From Clostridia bacterium (GTDB taxonomy: Bacteria > Bacillota_A > Clostridia > Christensenellales > Aristaeellaceae), in assembly GCA_025997215.1 (NCBI GenBank), contig BNUH01000055.1:1-17847 (forward strand): a stretch of DNA of 17,847 nucleotides. Direction: 5' to 3'. The position numbers and the translations under genes are program-made. Below the pieces are notes generated by a model. It was not told the DNA's origin. It saw only the letters and a program-made list of their open reading frames with translations, and made no database searches. Positions 1 through 7,180 of this stretch are shown piece by piece (position 1 is the first letter of the stretch; every line of letters starts with the position of its first letter).

Positions 1-251
1 TTGCGCTTCAAAAACTCCTCTACACTGCTTGCAGAAAAAAAGGCTTTGCGAATATCACAGATCGTTGAACGCGTTATGCCAACGCTTTCACAGATCCTGC
101 CGATTCGAAGGTGATCCTTCTTGTCAGTCCTATCCAACGCCAAAATTACCTTCGCTCGGTTCACCAATCGCACATCATGCTTTCCCTTTTTCACAAACGC
201 AGTGAGTTCTTCCCGTTGTTCTTTATTCAAATATATTTCTTCTGGTTTCAT
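1..251 (-). CDS. IS630-type transposase, N-terminal part (runs off the left edge)
   Basis: The reverse strand reads from an ATG at 251 into the left edge with no stop, giving 83 codons. It begins MKPEEIYLNKEQREEL. A basic stretch (VRLVNRAKVILALD, about residues 29-42) is followed by a helix-turn-helix-like segment (IGRICESVGITRSTICDIRK, about 50-69). This arrangement is typical of the N-terminal DNA-binding region of IS630/Tc1-mariner-type transposases. The DDE catalytic domain would lie outside the window, so it is not possible to say whether the element is intact. The start is supported by GGAGG about 11 bases upstream and by a consensus promoter at 279-307. A terminal inverted repeat could not be located because only one side of the element is visible. 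An unrelated helix-turn-helix protein is a less likely alternative. Confidence 0.75.
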   Translation of the reverse strand, partial: MKPEEIYLNKEQREELTAFVKKGKHDVRLVNRAKVILALDRTDKKDHLRIGRICESVGITRSTICDIRKAFFSASSVEEFLKR

Positions 252-278
252 CTTTCTCTTGCCTCCACTTCGCAACCC

Positions 279-307
279 ATTATACCACTTTTTACCTCCT
301 TTGTCAA
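279..307 (-). promoter_or_regulatory. Consensus vegetative promoter for the IS630-type transposase
   Basis: On the minus strand TTGACA (307-302) and TATAAT (284-279) are separated by exactly 17 bases. Both hexamers match the housekeeping sigma factor consensus perfectly. Transcription would start near 272, about 20 bases before the transposase ATG, with the GGAGG site in between. Such a strong promoter on a transposase gene is unusual, because most insertion sequences keep expression low. Confidence 0.8.
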
Positions 308-327
308 GTATTGGATTTAATGCGGTA

Positions 328-355
328 GCAGGGGCAGAACTCAATCTGCCTCTGC
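328..355. repeat. 11-bp stem-loop between the IS630 gene and the small ORF
   Basis: GCAGGGGCAGA (328-338) pairs with TCTGCCTCTGC (345-355) around the six-base loop ACTCAA, with one G-T wobble. There is no T-run on either side, so it does not look like a standard intrinsic terminator. It could be a weak terminator for the rfb operon, which is read leftward, or part of the insertion-sequence end. Apart from the promoter, the rest of 252-385 shows nothing recognisable. Confidence 0.45.
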
Positions 356-385
356 GTTGATGGTTGATGGAACACAGCGCTCGGA

Positions 386-541
386 TCAATGCGAATACCG
401 CCACTTTTGCGGCTGGCGCACCTTCCAGTAATATTCCGTGGGCATCTTGACCGGCACCCTGGATATCCTGTCGGGACGTATGTCCGCCAGTTTCTGCGCT
501 AAGGAACCGGTACGGTGTTTCGCTAGTTGCTTTTTCTCCAT
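386..541 (-). CDS. Small basic hypothetical protein (51 residues)
   Basis: I do not recognise this protein. It runs from ATG 541 to TGA 388-386 and begins MEKKQLAKHRTGSLAQKL. It is rich in Lys and Arg and has an aromatic, basic C-terminus ending in WKVRQPQKWRYSH. It has no membrane segment, signal peptide or cysteine. A strong ribosome-binding site (AAGGAGG, about 8 bases before the ATG) makes it likely to be translated. It lies 64 bases after rfbB on the same strand with no terminator between them, so it is probably the last gene of the rfb operon. It may also be a remnant of a larger gene lost when mobile DNA arrived on its left. Real gene: moderate confidence. Function: unknown. Confidence 0.5.
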   Translation of the reverse strand: MEKKQLAKHRTGSLAQKLADIRPDRISRVPVKMPTEYYWKVRQPQKWRYSH

Positions 542-605
542 AAAATATGCCTCCTTATCTCTATAATTTATGCAGCTGGGGGGCTTTGCGTTAAAACGGG
601 ACTAA

Positions 606-1580
606 TTACACTGACGAGCCCCACCATTCCCTGTTATCCTGGAACCATTGAATGGTATGAGCGATGCCATCCTCAAATGGCGTCCGAGGCTGCCAACCCA
701 GTTCGCGCTGGATTTTGGATGGATCAATGGCGTAGCGCAGGTCGTGGCCGGGGCGGTCGGTCACGTATGAGATGAGGCTCTCCGGCTTGCCCAGCTGCCT
801 AAGGATCGCCTGAACCACCTGCAGATTTGTGCGCTCGTTATGCCCGCCGATGTTGTAGATCTCACCTTCGCGGCCGCCGCGCATGACCAGATCCACCGCG
901 CTGCAGTGATCCTCGACGTACAGCCAGTCGCGGATGTTCGCGCCCTTGCCGTAGACGGGCAGCGGCTGATCCGCCAGCGCGCGAGTGATCATCAGCGGGA
1001 TCAACTTTTCGGGGAAATGGTATGGGCCGTAGTTGTTGGAACAACGGGTGATAGTAACGGGGAGCTGGTATGTGCGGTGATAGGCCAGCGCCAGCAGATC
1101 CGCCGCGGCCTTCGACGCGGAATACGGCGAGGAGGTGTGGATGGGAGTAGCCTCCGTGAACAGCAGATCCGGGCGGTCCAGCGGCAGGTCGCCGTACACT
1201 TCGTCGGTTGAGACCTGGTGGAACCGCCTGACGCCGTGCTTCCGGCATGCATCCATGAGGGTTTGAGTGCCCAGTATATTGGTTTGGAGGAACAGCCCCG
1301 GATCCTCGATGGAGCGATCCACATGGCTTTCGGCGGCGAAATTCACAACGATGTCGAAATGTTCCGCGCCGAACAGCGCGTCCACAGCGGCGCGATCCGT
1401 GATATCGCCTTTGACGAACCGGAAGCGAGGATATAGCATCGCGCGGTCAAGCGTAGCCAGCTTCCCGGCGTAAGTCAGCGCGTCCAGACAGACGATGGAA
1501 TCCTCGGGATTATGCGCCAGTTCATAATAGATAAAATTCGCGCCGATGAATCCCGCGCCGCCAGTCACCAAAATATTCAT
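606..1580 (-). CDS. rfbB: dTDP-glucose 4,6-dehydratase (RmlB/RfbB)
   Basis: Converts dTDP-D-glucose to dTDP-4-keto-6-deoxy-D-glucose, the second step of dTDP-L-rhamnose synthesis, in the cytoplasm. It is an extended short-chain dehydrogenase: NAD-binding TGGAGFIG at residues 6-13, the RmlB-type STDEVYG at 124-130, and the catalytic YSASK pair Tyr153/Lys157. Its 324 residues are close to the usual length for the family. An upstream in-frame ATG exists at 1586. I prefer 1580 because GGAG lies 7 bases before it and because it overlaps the rfbC stop as ATGA, which is typical of translational coupling. The gene follows rfbC in the same operon. The other pathway genes, rmlA and rmlD, are not in the window and must be elsewhere if the pathway is complete. 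Codon use resembles that of the housekeeping genes. Confidence 0.96.
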   Translation of the reverse strand: MNILVTGGAGFIGANFIYYELAHNPEDSIVCLDALTYAGKLATLDRAMLYPRFRFVKGDITDRAAVDALFGAEHFDIVVNFAAESHVDRSIEDPGLFLQTNILGTQTLMDACRKHGVRRFHQVSTDEVYGDLPLDRPDLLFTEATPIHTSSPYSASKAAADLLALAYHRTYQLPVTITRCSNNYGPYHFPEKLIPLMITRALADQPLPVYGKGANIRDWLYVEDHCSAVDLVMRGGREGEIYNIGGHNERTNLQVVQAILRQLGKPESLISYVTDRPGHDLRYAIDPSKIQRELGWQPRTPFEDGIAHTIQWFQDNREWWGSSV

Positions 1581-2146
1581 ACACATTCTCCATAATTATA
1601 CATAAAATTGCAATCACTATCCCGCAACCTCGGCGCGCTTAAATCCTTTTCCGACAGGATAGGGTCAGCCGTTTGCCAGTCCACACCGATATCGGGGTCG
1701 TCATAGCGGATGGATCGGTCGTGGGCCGGGCTGTATAAATTATCCACCTTATACATGAATTCGATATTATCCGCCAGCGTCAGGAATCCATGCGCGAACC
1801 CGCGCGGAATGTACAGCATCCGCTTATTCCCGGCGGATAATTCAACAGTCACCCACTGCAGGTATGTGGGCGAACCCCTGCGGATATCGACAGCCGCGTC
1901 CAGCACCGCGCCGCGCGTGACGCGCACGAGCTTAGCCTGCGCCATGGGATCATTCTGGAAATGCAGACCGCGCAAGGTACCCTTCTGCGCTGTAAAACTA
2001 TGGTTATCCTGCACAAAAACAGAGTTGATGCCCAGTTCACCCAGCGATCCAGTGGAATATGTCTCCATGAACCAACCGCGAGCGTCGCCGAATACTCGCG
2101 GCTCAATGATCCACACGCCCGGCAGTGCGGTCTCGATTTTATTCAT
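1577..2146 (-). CDS. rfbC: dTDP-4-dehydrorhamnose 3,5-epimerase (RmlC/RfbC)
   Basis: Epimerises C3 and C5 of dTDP-4-keto-6-deoxyglucose, giving the precursor of dTDP-L-rhamnose; it acts directly after RmlB. The cupin-type protein carries the family signature TLRGLHFQ with the catalytic His62. It also has the ARGWFMETY segment near residue 22, the IPRGFAHGFLTL strand pair, and the downstream YKVDNLYSPAHDRSIRYDDP block that holds the conserved Tyr and Asp region. The length of 189 residues is normal. A GTG at 2149 directly precedes the ATG at 2146. I chose the ATG because GAGG then sits 7 bases upstream. The gene starts 18 bases after the glycosyltransferase-like gene and overlaps rfbB by 4 bases, so all three are very likely co-transcribed. 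Confidence 0.96.
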   Translation of the reverse strand: MNKIETALPGVWIIEPRVFGDARGWFMETYSTGSLGELGINSVFVQDNHSFTAQKGTLRGLHFQNDPMAQAKLVRVTRGAVLDAAVDIRRGSPTYLQWVTVELSAGNKRMLYIPRGFAHGFLTLADNIEFMYKVDNLYSPAHDRSIRYDDPDIGVDWQTADPILSEKDLSAPRLRDSDCNFMYNYGECV

Positions 2147-2164
2147 CACAACACCTCGGCTGCA

Positions 2165-3025
2165 TTATTTGTCGAACAAATATTCGATGATCATCTGTAT
2201 TAAGCGCTTCGGGCTGTAGTCATGGGCATAATTGTAGGCAGGCCTGTTCCCCACCTCGAACATCTTCATGTCGATAAACGGCTTGTCGGTAAAGACAGAC
2301 ATGGTTCTATCTGAATAATAAGGATTGGACGTGATCAATGTGTTGTTGGTGATCAGCAGGCGATTATACGCTATCGCCTCGATGCTGCGCAGGGTGTAGC
2401 CCTGCTGCTTGGTCTGGAGTATCTCCAGAACGCAGCGCGACTGAAGGGTTCTGCGGAGCACATCGTGGTATGACATCCAGGCACCCTTATTATAGCGGCG
2501 GTTATTTTTGCCGTGGTAAACAGAAAAATCCGGCCGGAGACCATTCTTGAGGGCTAGGTTATAAAATGCATTTATTATGCTATCGCGGCCTTTTTCTCTG
2601 CCGATAAAGCATATATCTGACTTATATCCTATTTTGGACCTCTGGGTAAGTGTGGAATATATCTGGTGGACATATAGAAAGCCATACCGCTGCGCATCGC
2701 CCCAATCTACCGTCGTTATACAGTCGAATATCTCGGCATATTGGGCGGCAGTTTGAGCGTCGGGCAAGGGATTCATGCACATAAGGACAAACTTGGTGTG
2801 CTTGTTTTGCAGCTTGCACTGGGGCAGAACATCCTCGCCTTGGGTTTTTCTGATCGGTTTTAAGTGCGAGTCGATCATTATAAATATATCATAAGAGGAT
2901 ATATTGGCGTTTGCGAAGTTAAAGTCCCGCCCATCATACTTTACGGTTATATCCTTGTCAGCAGAAATGTCATGCATTAAGACATTGTAGTATACGATGT
3001 TCGGACAGAGGAACAATATCTTCAT
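2165..3025 (-). CDS. Glycosyltransferase-like protein of a surface-polysaccharide locus
   Basis: This is a 286-residue soluble protein. It opens with a Rossmann-type strand (MKILFLCPNIVYYNVL) and has a second strand, DIFIMIDSH, near residue 47. The C-terminal half contains RSIEAIAYNRLLITNN, resembling the nucleotide-sugar-binding helix and strand of GT-B enzymes (compare the CgeB-like or DUF3880-like group, where 'EA.a.G..li' is conserved). No membrane segment or signal peptide is visible. An in-frame ATG at 3109 would add 28 residues but has no ribosome-binding site, whereas GAGG lies 8 bases before the ATG at 3025. It precedes rfbC in the operon, which fits transfer of rhamnose or a related sugar to a cell-surface glycan. 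Codons are visibly AT-richer than in rfbB/rfbC, suggesting separate acquisition. The exact family and substrate are uncertain. Confidence 0.7.
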   Translation of the reverse strand: MKILFLCPNIVYYNVLMHDISADKDITVKYDGRDFNFANANISSYDIFIMIDSHLKPIRKTQGEDVLPQCKLQNKHTKFVLMCMNPLPDAQTAAQYAEIFDCITTVDWGDAQRYGFLYVHQIYSTLTQRSKIGYKSDICFIGREKGRDSIINAFYNLALKNGLRPDFSVYHGKNNRRYNKGAWMSYHDVLRRTLQSRCVLEILQTKQQGYTLRSIEAIAYNRLLITNNTLITSNPYYSDRTMSVFTDKPFIDMKMFEVGNRPAYNYAHDYSPKRLIQMIIEYLFDK

Positions 3026-3127
3026 CGCGAAATCCTCGTTTCCGTAATGTTTGTAACTAAATGATGCCCACCCGCATATAATAATGCGTAGCATATCGGG
3101 TATGAGCATCGGCTTTTAGTCGGTAAT

Positions 3128-3156
3128 ATTATATGTTTCAATTGCGTATTAGTGCA
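3128..3156 (-). promoter_or_regulatory. Possible promoter of the glycosyltransferase-rfbC-rfbB operon
   Basis: On the minus strand a perfect TATAAT (3133-3128) lies 17 bases from a poor -35 hexamer, TGCACT (3156-3151). Transcription would start near 3121, leaving a leader of about 95 bases. The -10 box is good and the -35 is weak, so the call is tentative. It is the only convincing -10 box upstream of this operon. Confidence 0.4.
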
Positions 3157-3219
3157 TAGGAGCGCCAGAAAAGGACAGCACATCTGACGCATTAAGCAGT
3201 CAAGGAGATAGATATCCGA

Positions 3220-3924
3220 ATGATTAATCGCTATGAGAACCGAATCGCGGTCTATACTGCCATCTTTGGCGACTATGATAAGGTGCTCGACCCAAGGGTC
3301 TGGCCTAGGAATATCGACTACTATATGATTAGTGATAAATATTATCCTTCCAGAGTATGGAGGCAGAAGGATATATCCAAATTTATAAATATTATTAAAG
3401 ATTTTTCACCTCAAATGAAAAATCGTTTCTTTAAGATGCACCCGCATCTGCTCTTTCCCGATTACAAATATACCATCTATGTGGATGGCAATAGGGTAAT
3501 AAAGGGCGACTTTAATGGATATATCCCGCTTATTGGCGAATATGGATTGGCCACATATCACCACAATAGGCGCGACTGTACGTTCGATGAGTGCACAGCC
3601 GTCGTCGATCAAGGTAAGGACAGCATGGAATCCGTCCTTCGTCACATTGAGTTTCTGGAGGCGGAGGGCATGCCGCGGCATTACGGGCTGCCGTTTTGCC
3701 ATGTGCTGGCAAGACGCAAGTGCCAAATGGCTGATAGAATCATGAAAATGTGGTGGGAGGAGTACACTCGCTACAGCAGGCGCGACCAGATCTCCTTCCC
3801 GCATGTGCTGTATGAGCTGGGCATCCCTGTCAGCAAGGTAGCGACCTTAGGCAAACCAGTCGGAGGGGATCGGTTTATCTACGAACAGGTACACAAGCAT
3901 ATGAAAGCCGACAAGTTAAAGTGA
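3220..3924 (+). CDS. DUF616/TOD1-MUCI70-type glycosyltransferase-like protein
   Basis: This is a 234-residue cytoplasmic protein that I assign to the DUF616 (glycosyltransferase TOD1/MUCI70-like) family. Diagnostic segments are the N-terminal IAVYTAIFGDYDKV (9-22), KMHPHLLFPDYKYTIYVDGN (about 73-92), where the 'YxDGN' plays the part of a DxD-like site, and HHNRRDCTFDE (about 114-124). YGLPFCHVLARR (around 155) and a tryptophan-rich helix (MKMWWEEYTRYSRRDQISF) follow. GGAG lies 12 bases before the ATG, which is rather far. The gene is transcribed away from the rfb operon and towards the methyltransferase-like gene. AT-rich codons match those two neighbours and suggest a transferred glycan-synthesis segment. 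The family is found in polysaccharide loci; the sugar transferred is unknown. Confidence 0.8.
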   Translation: MINRYENRIAVYTAIFGDYDKVLDPRVWPRNIDYYMISDKYYPSRVWRQKDISKFINIIKDFSPQMKNRFFKMHPHLLFPDYKYTIYVDGNRVIKGDFNGYIPLIGEYGLATYHHNRRDCTFDECTAVVDQGKDSMESVLRHIEFLEAEGMPRHYGLPFCHVLARRKCQMADRIMKMWWEEYTRYSRRDQISFPHVLYELGIPVSKVATLGKPVGGDRFIYEQVHKHMKADKLK

Positions 3925-3941
3925 GTGAGTAGTGTGTCGAA

Positions 3942-3969
3942 AACGGGGCGGATATGAATCCGCCCCGTT
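3942..3969. terminator. Bidirectional terminator hairpin between convergent genes
   Basis: A perfect 12-bp stem (AACGGGGCGGAT with ATCCGCCCCGTT) closes a four-base loop. It sits 17 bases after the DUF616 gene and 22 bases after the end of the methyltransferase-like gene. The minus-strand copy is followed by a short T-run (CGTTTTC), so it probably serves mainly the methyltransferase-like gene. The plus-strand side has almost no T-run. A very similar hairpin occurs at 17454-17474. Confidence 0.75.
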
Positions 3970-3991
3970 ACTGTCAAACTGCCCCGGCGTC

Positions 3992-4660
3992 TTATTGTTT
4001 CTTCTTCTGACTTAGAGGTTTCCCCGATATTGGCCTAAGGTTCAGATACTCATAGCGATGGCTGCGCAGATCATCATACTTCAGCTTATCAATCTTTTCC
4101 CATAGGGAATCCGGCACAACCCGCTGATCAAATTCCCGTTCCTTCTTTATAAAGCCTATGCCGCCGTCTATATCCAGCACCTTGATGCCCCATTCCGGAT
4201 ACAACTGGCGCAGCAATAGGATCGCCTTCCATACGTCGCCGCTCCAAGGCCCCGGGTTCTTATACTCCGCCGGCGACATCGTGAAAAACGAGCGGCTGAT
4301 GTACGCCGCGATGGGGTTGCAGTCGTGCAGGAATATCCTGCCGCCAACCTTCAGCAGCTGCATCAACAGCATCACTTCGTTATACACCTGGTGGTACTCA
4401 TGCAGCCCATCGATGAATACCATATCCACATCGGACACCAGATCGGGATATTCGCATAGGAATTTAACGCTGTCCATCTGGAAAAACTGCACGTTGTCAT
4501 TGACCAGGCTATCCATAATAGCTGGTTTCACGGGATCAATGCCTATTTTATGCCGCACAGGCACGCTGGCAAAATGTTTAGCATCATCTAAACCTATCTC
4601 CATGTACTTTTGGGGGTTATGCTTCTTGATTGCTATCTCGAGGACAATGTGACGGTCCAT
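3992..4660 (-). CDS. Class I SAM-dependent methyltransferase-like protein
   Basis: This 222-residue protein has the Methyltransf_24-like layout found near glycan genes. YMEIGLDDAKHF (19-30) is the motif I loop region. GIDPVKP follows as strand 2 with an acidic residue. VDMVFIDGLHEYHQVYNEV (about 78-96) is the 'D-G-x-H-xY' segment typical of these enzymes, and GGRIFLHDCNP follows. The acceptor is unknown; sugar or cell-surface substrates are common in the group. The C-terminus is basic (SQKKKQ). The ATG at 4660 is preceded by AGGTG at about 6 bases. That site lies in the outer arm of the 4667-4746 palindrome, so translation could be masked. The gene lies 107 bases after the ADP-ribosylglycohydrolase gene on the same strand. 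Its composition suits the glycan segment better than the cassette upstream. Confidence 0.78.
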   Translation of the reverse strand: MDRHIVLEIAIKKHNPQKYMEIGLDDAKHFASVPVRHKIGIDPVKPAIMDSLVNDNVQFFQMDSVKFLCEYPDLVSDVDMVFIDGLHEYHQVYNEVMLLMQLLKVGGRIFLHDCNPIAAYISRSFFTMSPAEYKNPGPWSGDVWKAILLLRQLYPEWGIKVLDIDGGIGFIKKEREFDQRVVPDSLWEKIDKLKYDDLRSHRYEYLNLRPISGKPLSQKKKQ

Positions 4661-4666
4661 TTAACA

Positions 4667-4746
4667 CACCTGCCTTATCTCACCGGGTTACCGGCATGAT
4701 TATTTGTCACAACGCTAATAATCTATGCCGTGAGATAAGGCAGGTG
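4667..4746. repeat. 80-bp palindromic element over the methyltransferase ribosome-binding site
   Basis: The outer arms are perfect 17-bp inverted repeats: CACCTGCCTTATCTCAC (4667-4683) and its complement at 4730-4746. Further pairing continues inside: CGGCAT (4692-4697) with ATGCCG (4725-4730), and GATTATT (4698-4704) with AATAATC (4717-4723). That gives about 29 bp in one long hairpin with a 12-base loop. A small CCGG-GTTA-CCGG hairpin fits in the bulge. No T-run follows and no flanking target duplication is seen. It may be a translational switch, an intercistronic RNA-processing or termination element, or a small MITE-like insertion. Confidence 0.8.
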
Positions 4747-4767
4747 ACTACTAAAGCCTTTAATCCA

Positions 4768-6228
4768 TCAAGCCCCCAGCAAAACCACCGGGAGATACAG
4801 CGCCTCCAGCCGTCCCGGACAGGTTATCTCCGCGACCAAGCGGCTGTTCGCTGCCGCGCTATCGCCCGCCGTGACCGTGAATTCCGCCGAATCCACTGCG
4901 TTGTTAGGAGAATAAGCGCCGTAGCCGTATATGCTCGTCCGCCCGGAAATGCTCCAGCCGTCGGGCAGCCACCAGCGAATCTGGAATCGCTTCTGTTCGG
5001 GCATGTCGTGCGTCCAGACGGACAGCTTGCCCGTGATCGTGCCGAGCGGCGCGATGCGCGGTTCGGATTCAAATGCGGCCTCGGCCGACACGGTCAGTCC
5101 GTCCGCCCTGAAAACGAACCTCGGCTTGCTGAACGTCCGCTCGACAAAGGCTCGGCCCATGAACGATTCCGGGCCGACGTCCGTCTCCGTCGCGCCATCA
5201 TGGACTATAACCTTCTGGCTGCCAGTAGCGAACTGATAATTTGTCGCATGCAGCGTGACGGGCAGCATATTCACCACGCAGTCGGTCAGCTCCGAGCAGG
5301 TGCGCGGGTAGAATCCGTGGCCCTTGATTATGGAAATCGTCACGATGTCGTCGCCGAGGTAGGCCATCCAATCCTTCGGCAGACCAGCGACGCCGTTGGC
5401 TATACCCAGTATGGAACCCAGCGTCGCGCCTGTGCAGTCCGTGTCGTCGCCGCAATTGATGGCGAGTATCATGGATTTCTTGAAGTCGCCTTCGCCGTAC
5501 AGCAATCCTAATATGACGAACCCGATATTCGCCGGCGCCTGGAACCAGCCCAGGTCGGCGCTGTCCTCCACGAGCATATTCCGGCAGGTTCGCCAGTCCA
5601 CGCCCTTGCCGTATGAATCGACGACCAGCTTCACACTGCGCGCGATGCGGCAATCCTCGGGGATCTTCGACAGGCCGATGTCGATGAGCTTGCGCACGTC
5701 GCTGACGACGAACGCTGCACTCTCCATCGCCGCAATGAATATAGCCGCATAACTGCCTTCGCCGAATCCATGATCCACGCTGGCATCCTCGAACGCATAG
5801 TGGATGGCCTCCTCGACGCACGCCGGGTACAGACACGCCCAAATCTCCGTGCGGATCCACGCGCCGTTGGAGTGCTTCCACGCGCCGTTGTCGATTTCTC
5901 CCGAAATGGGAGGCGGCAAGCCCGCGCGCATGTTGGATTTGCCTACGCCGTACTCGTTCCAGTTCGGGCCGATGTAGCTCAGCCAATACTCGCCCAGCGT
6001 CCGAGCGTTGACAGCGCGCGGGCCGATCTCGTCCACGGCCCTTAGCCAAACCAGTTGCAGGTCCAGATCATCGTTGGCCAGCACCTCGCCCGGTTTCGTC
6101 ACGAATCCCTCGATGTCGAGCAGGTCGCGCTTGCCTTCGTAGGGCGTGCCCATCGTGCCGCCGATGTTCTTCCCGATCCAGCAGCCGTAGATCTTGTCCC
6201 GCAGTTCAGCCTTGTTAAACTTCACCAT
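4768..6228 (-). CDS. ADP-ribosylglycohydrolase (DraG/ARH)-family protein with extra C-terminal domain
   Basis: This 486-residue protein has an ARH-type catalytic domain in about residues 5-300. GCWIGKNIGGTMGTPYEG (15-32) matches the opening helix of the family, but the usual 'GDxxG' Asp is Gly. The first metal site is DDLDLQ (53-58) in place of the common 'DDT'. The second metal site, CGDDTDC (259-265), is intact. Residues from about 345 form a strand-rich extension (SVWTHDMPEQKRFQIRWWLP, SIYGYGAYSP) that resembles a beta-sandwich. Characterised relatives remove ADP-ribose from proteins or hydrolyse related N- or O-glycosides. This DDLDLQ subgroup is poorly defined and may act on another ribosyl or sugar compound. 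The start has GAGG at 4 bases and GGAGG further up. It follows the kinase gene by 35 bases and is the last cassette gene. Confidence 0.88.
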   Translation of the reverse strand: MVKFNKAELRDKIYGCWIGKNIGGTMGTPYEGKRDLLDIEGFVTKPGEVLANDDLDLQLVWLRAVDEIGPRAVNARTLGEYWLSYIGPNWNEYGVGKSNMRAGLPPPISGEIDNGAWKHSNGAWIRTEIWACLYPACVEEAIHYAFEDASVDHGFGEGSYAAIFIAAMESAAFVVSDVRKLIDIGLSKIPEDCRIARSVKLVVDSYGKGVDWRTCRNMLVEDSADLGWFQAPANIGFVILGLLYGEGDFKKSMILAINCGDDTDCTGATLGSILGIANGVAGLPKDWMAYLGDDIVTISIIKGHGFYPRTCSELTDCVVNMLPVTLHATNYQFATGSQKVIVHDGATETDVGPESFMGRAFVERTFSKPRFVFRADGLTVSAEAAFESEPRIAPLGTITGKLSVWTHDMPEQKRFQIRWWLPDGWSISGRTSIYGYGAYSPNNAVDSAEFTVTAGDSAAANSRLVAEITCPGRLEALYLPVVLLGA

Positions 6229-6263
6229 AAAACCTCGACTCCTCCTGTCATTATTTTGAATAA

Positions 6264-7160
6264 TTATTTATGAACGACGGACAACGCCTCGTCCACCTCG
6301 CCGGCGTACGGGACGGATTCACCCGCGCCAGCCCTGCCAACCGCAATGGACGCCGCGTGCGCCGCCCTAAGTAACGCGTACTCGACAGCACAGCCCGTGA
6401 GCATGGCTTGCACGAAATACCCCGTGAATGTGTCGCCTGCGGCAGTGGAATCCACTGCCTTAACAGGTATGGCCGCCTGACGCACACGCCGGGTCGAATC
6501 CGCGAATATTGCGCCCCTTTCGCCCAGCGTCAGCAGTATACCCGCGCTGGGATACAATTGCAACATCTCGTCCAGTATGGCGTCGGGTTCCGTCCTGCCC
6601 ATCAAGCCAAGCCCCTCGACTTCATTGATCAGGAACAATTCGACAAGTTCCAGCGGCATGCTCGTGAGATTATCCGCGATGGGCGAGGCGTTGAAGAGTA
6701 TCCGCATGCCGCGAGCGTGCGCCGCCTTCATTATGTAATCCTGGCTGCTGATTTCGTTCTGCATTAATAAGCAGTCGCCCGCACCGAACCCAGCCAGTAT
6801 TCCATCCGCCATATCCGGTGTTATGGATCGGTTCGCGCCGCCATACAAGATGATGCAGTTGCGGCCTGCGCCATCCACCTGAATGATCGCGTGTCCAGTG
6901 GGCACATCCGCTATCTTAACATAATCGGTATTAACCCCGAACGAATTCATGAAGTCCAGCAGATATCGCCCGTCCTCGCCGACAGCTCCGGCAAAGTACG
7001 GGCTGATGCCCGCCTTCGCCAGCGCTATGGATTGGTTCAGGCCCTTGCCGCCTTCATGCCGTCGGTACGAACTGGAGTCGATCGTCTCGCCTTCGCGGGC
7101 GAAGTGCTCCACCGTATACACATCGTCGATGTTTATGGAACCGAACACTAATATTTTCAC
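6264..7160 (-). CDS. Ribokinase-like PfkB-family carbohydrate kinase
   Basis: Predicted to phosphorylate a sugar or nucleoside with ATP; ribose is the best guess. The 298-residue protein opens with the PfkB strand MKILVFGSINIDDVYTV. It carries the ribokinase-type substrate loop GGKGLNQSIALAKAG (37-51), INEVEG (178-183) and TLGERGA (211-217). The C-terminal signature DSTAAGDTFTGYF (237-249) has the anion-hole GAGD-type motif and catalytic Asp243. The start is a GTG at 7160 with AGGAG about 10 bases upstream. It lies 20 bases after the URO-D-family gene and 35 bases before the ADP-ribosylglycohydrolase-family gene, so the three form one transcription unit. A glycohydrolase releasing a ribosyl group followed by a ribokinase is a sensible metabolic pair, but the true substrate is not shown by the sequence. 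Confidence 0.9.
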   Translation of the reverse strand: MKILVFGSINIDDVYTVEHFAREGETIDSSSYRRHEGGKGLNQSIALAKAGISPYFAGAVGEDGRYLLDFMNSFGVNTDYVKIADVPTGHAIIQVDGAGRNCIILYGGANRSITPDMADGILAGFGAGDCLLMQNEISSQDYIMKAAHARGMRILFNASPIADNLTSMPLELVELFLINEVEGLGLMGRTEPDAILDEMLQLYPSAGILLTLGERGAIFADSTRRVRQAAIPVKAVDSTAAGDTFTGYFVQAMLTGCAVEYALLRAAHAASIAVGRAGAGESVPYAGEVDEALSVVHK

Positions 7161-7180
7161 AATTTATATGCTCCTATGGG

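Noticed and set aside
3025..3109. Longer N-terminus for the glycosyltransferase-like protein, starting at 3109
   Set aside because: No ribosome-binding site before 3109; the ATG at 3025 has GAGG at good spacing and starts the expected first strand.
4630..5511. 293-residue plus-strand ORF opposite the ADP-ribosylglycohydrolase-family gene
   Set aside because: It is a long antisense frame in GC-rich coding DNA, with Arg-rich, motif-free sequence. The minus-strand protein has clear family motifs.
5198..6049. 283-residue minus-strand ORF in another frame of the same gene
   Set aside because: Low-complexity Arg/Gly/His composition, no ribosome-binding site, and it overlaps a well-supported gene.
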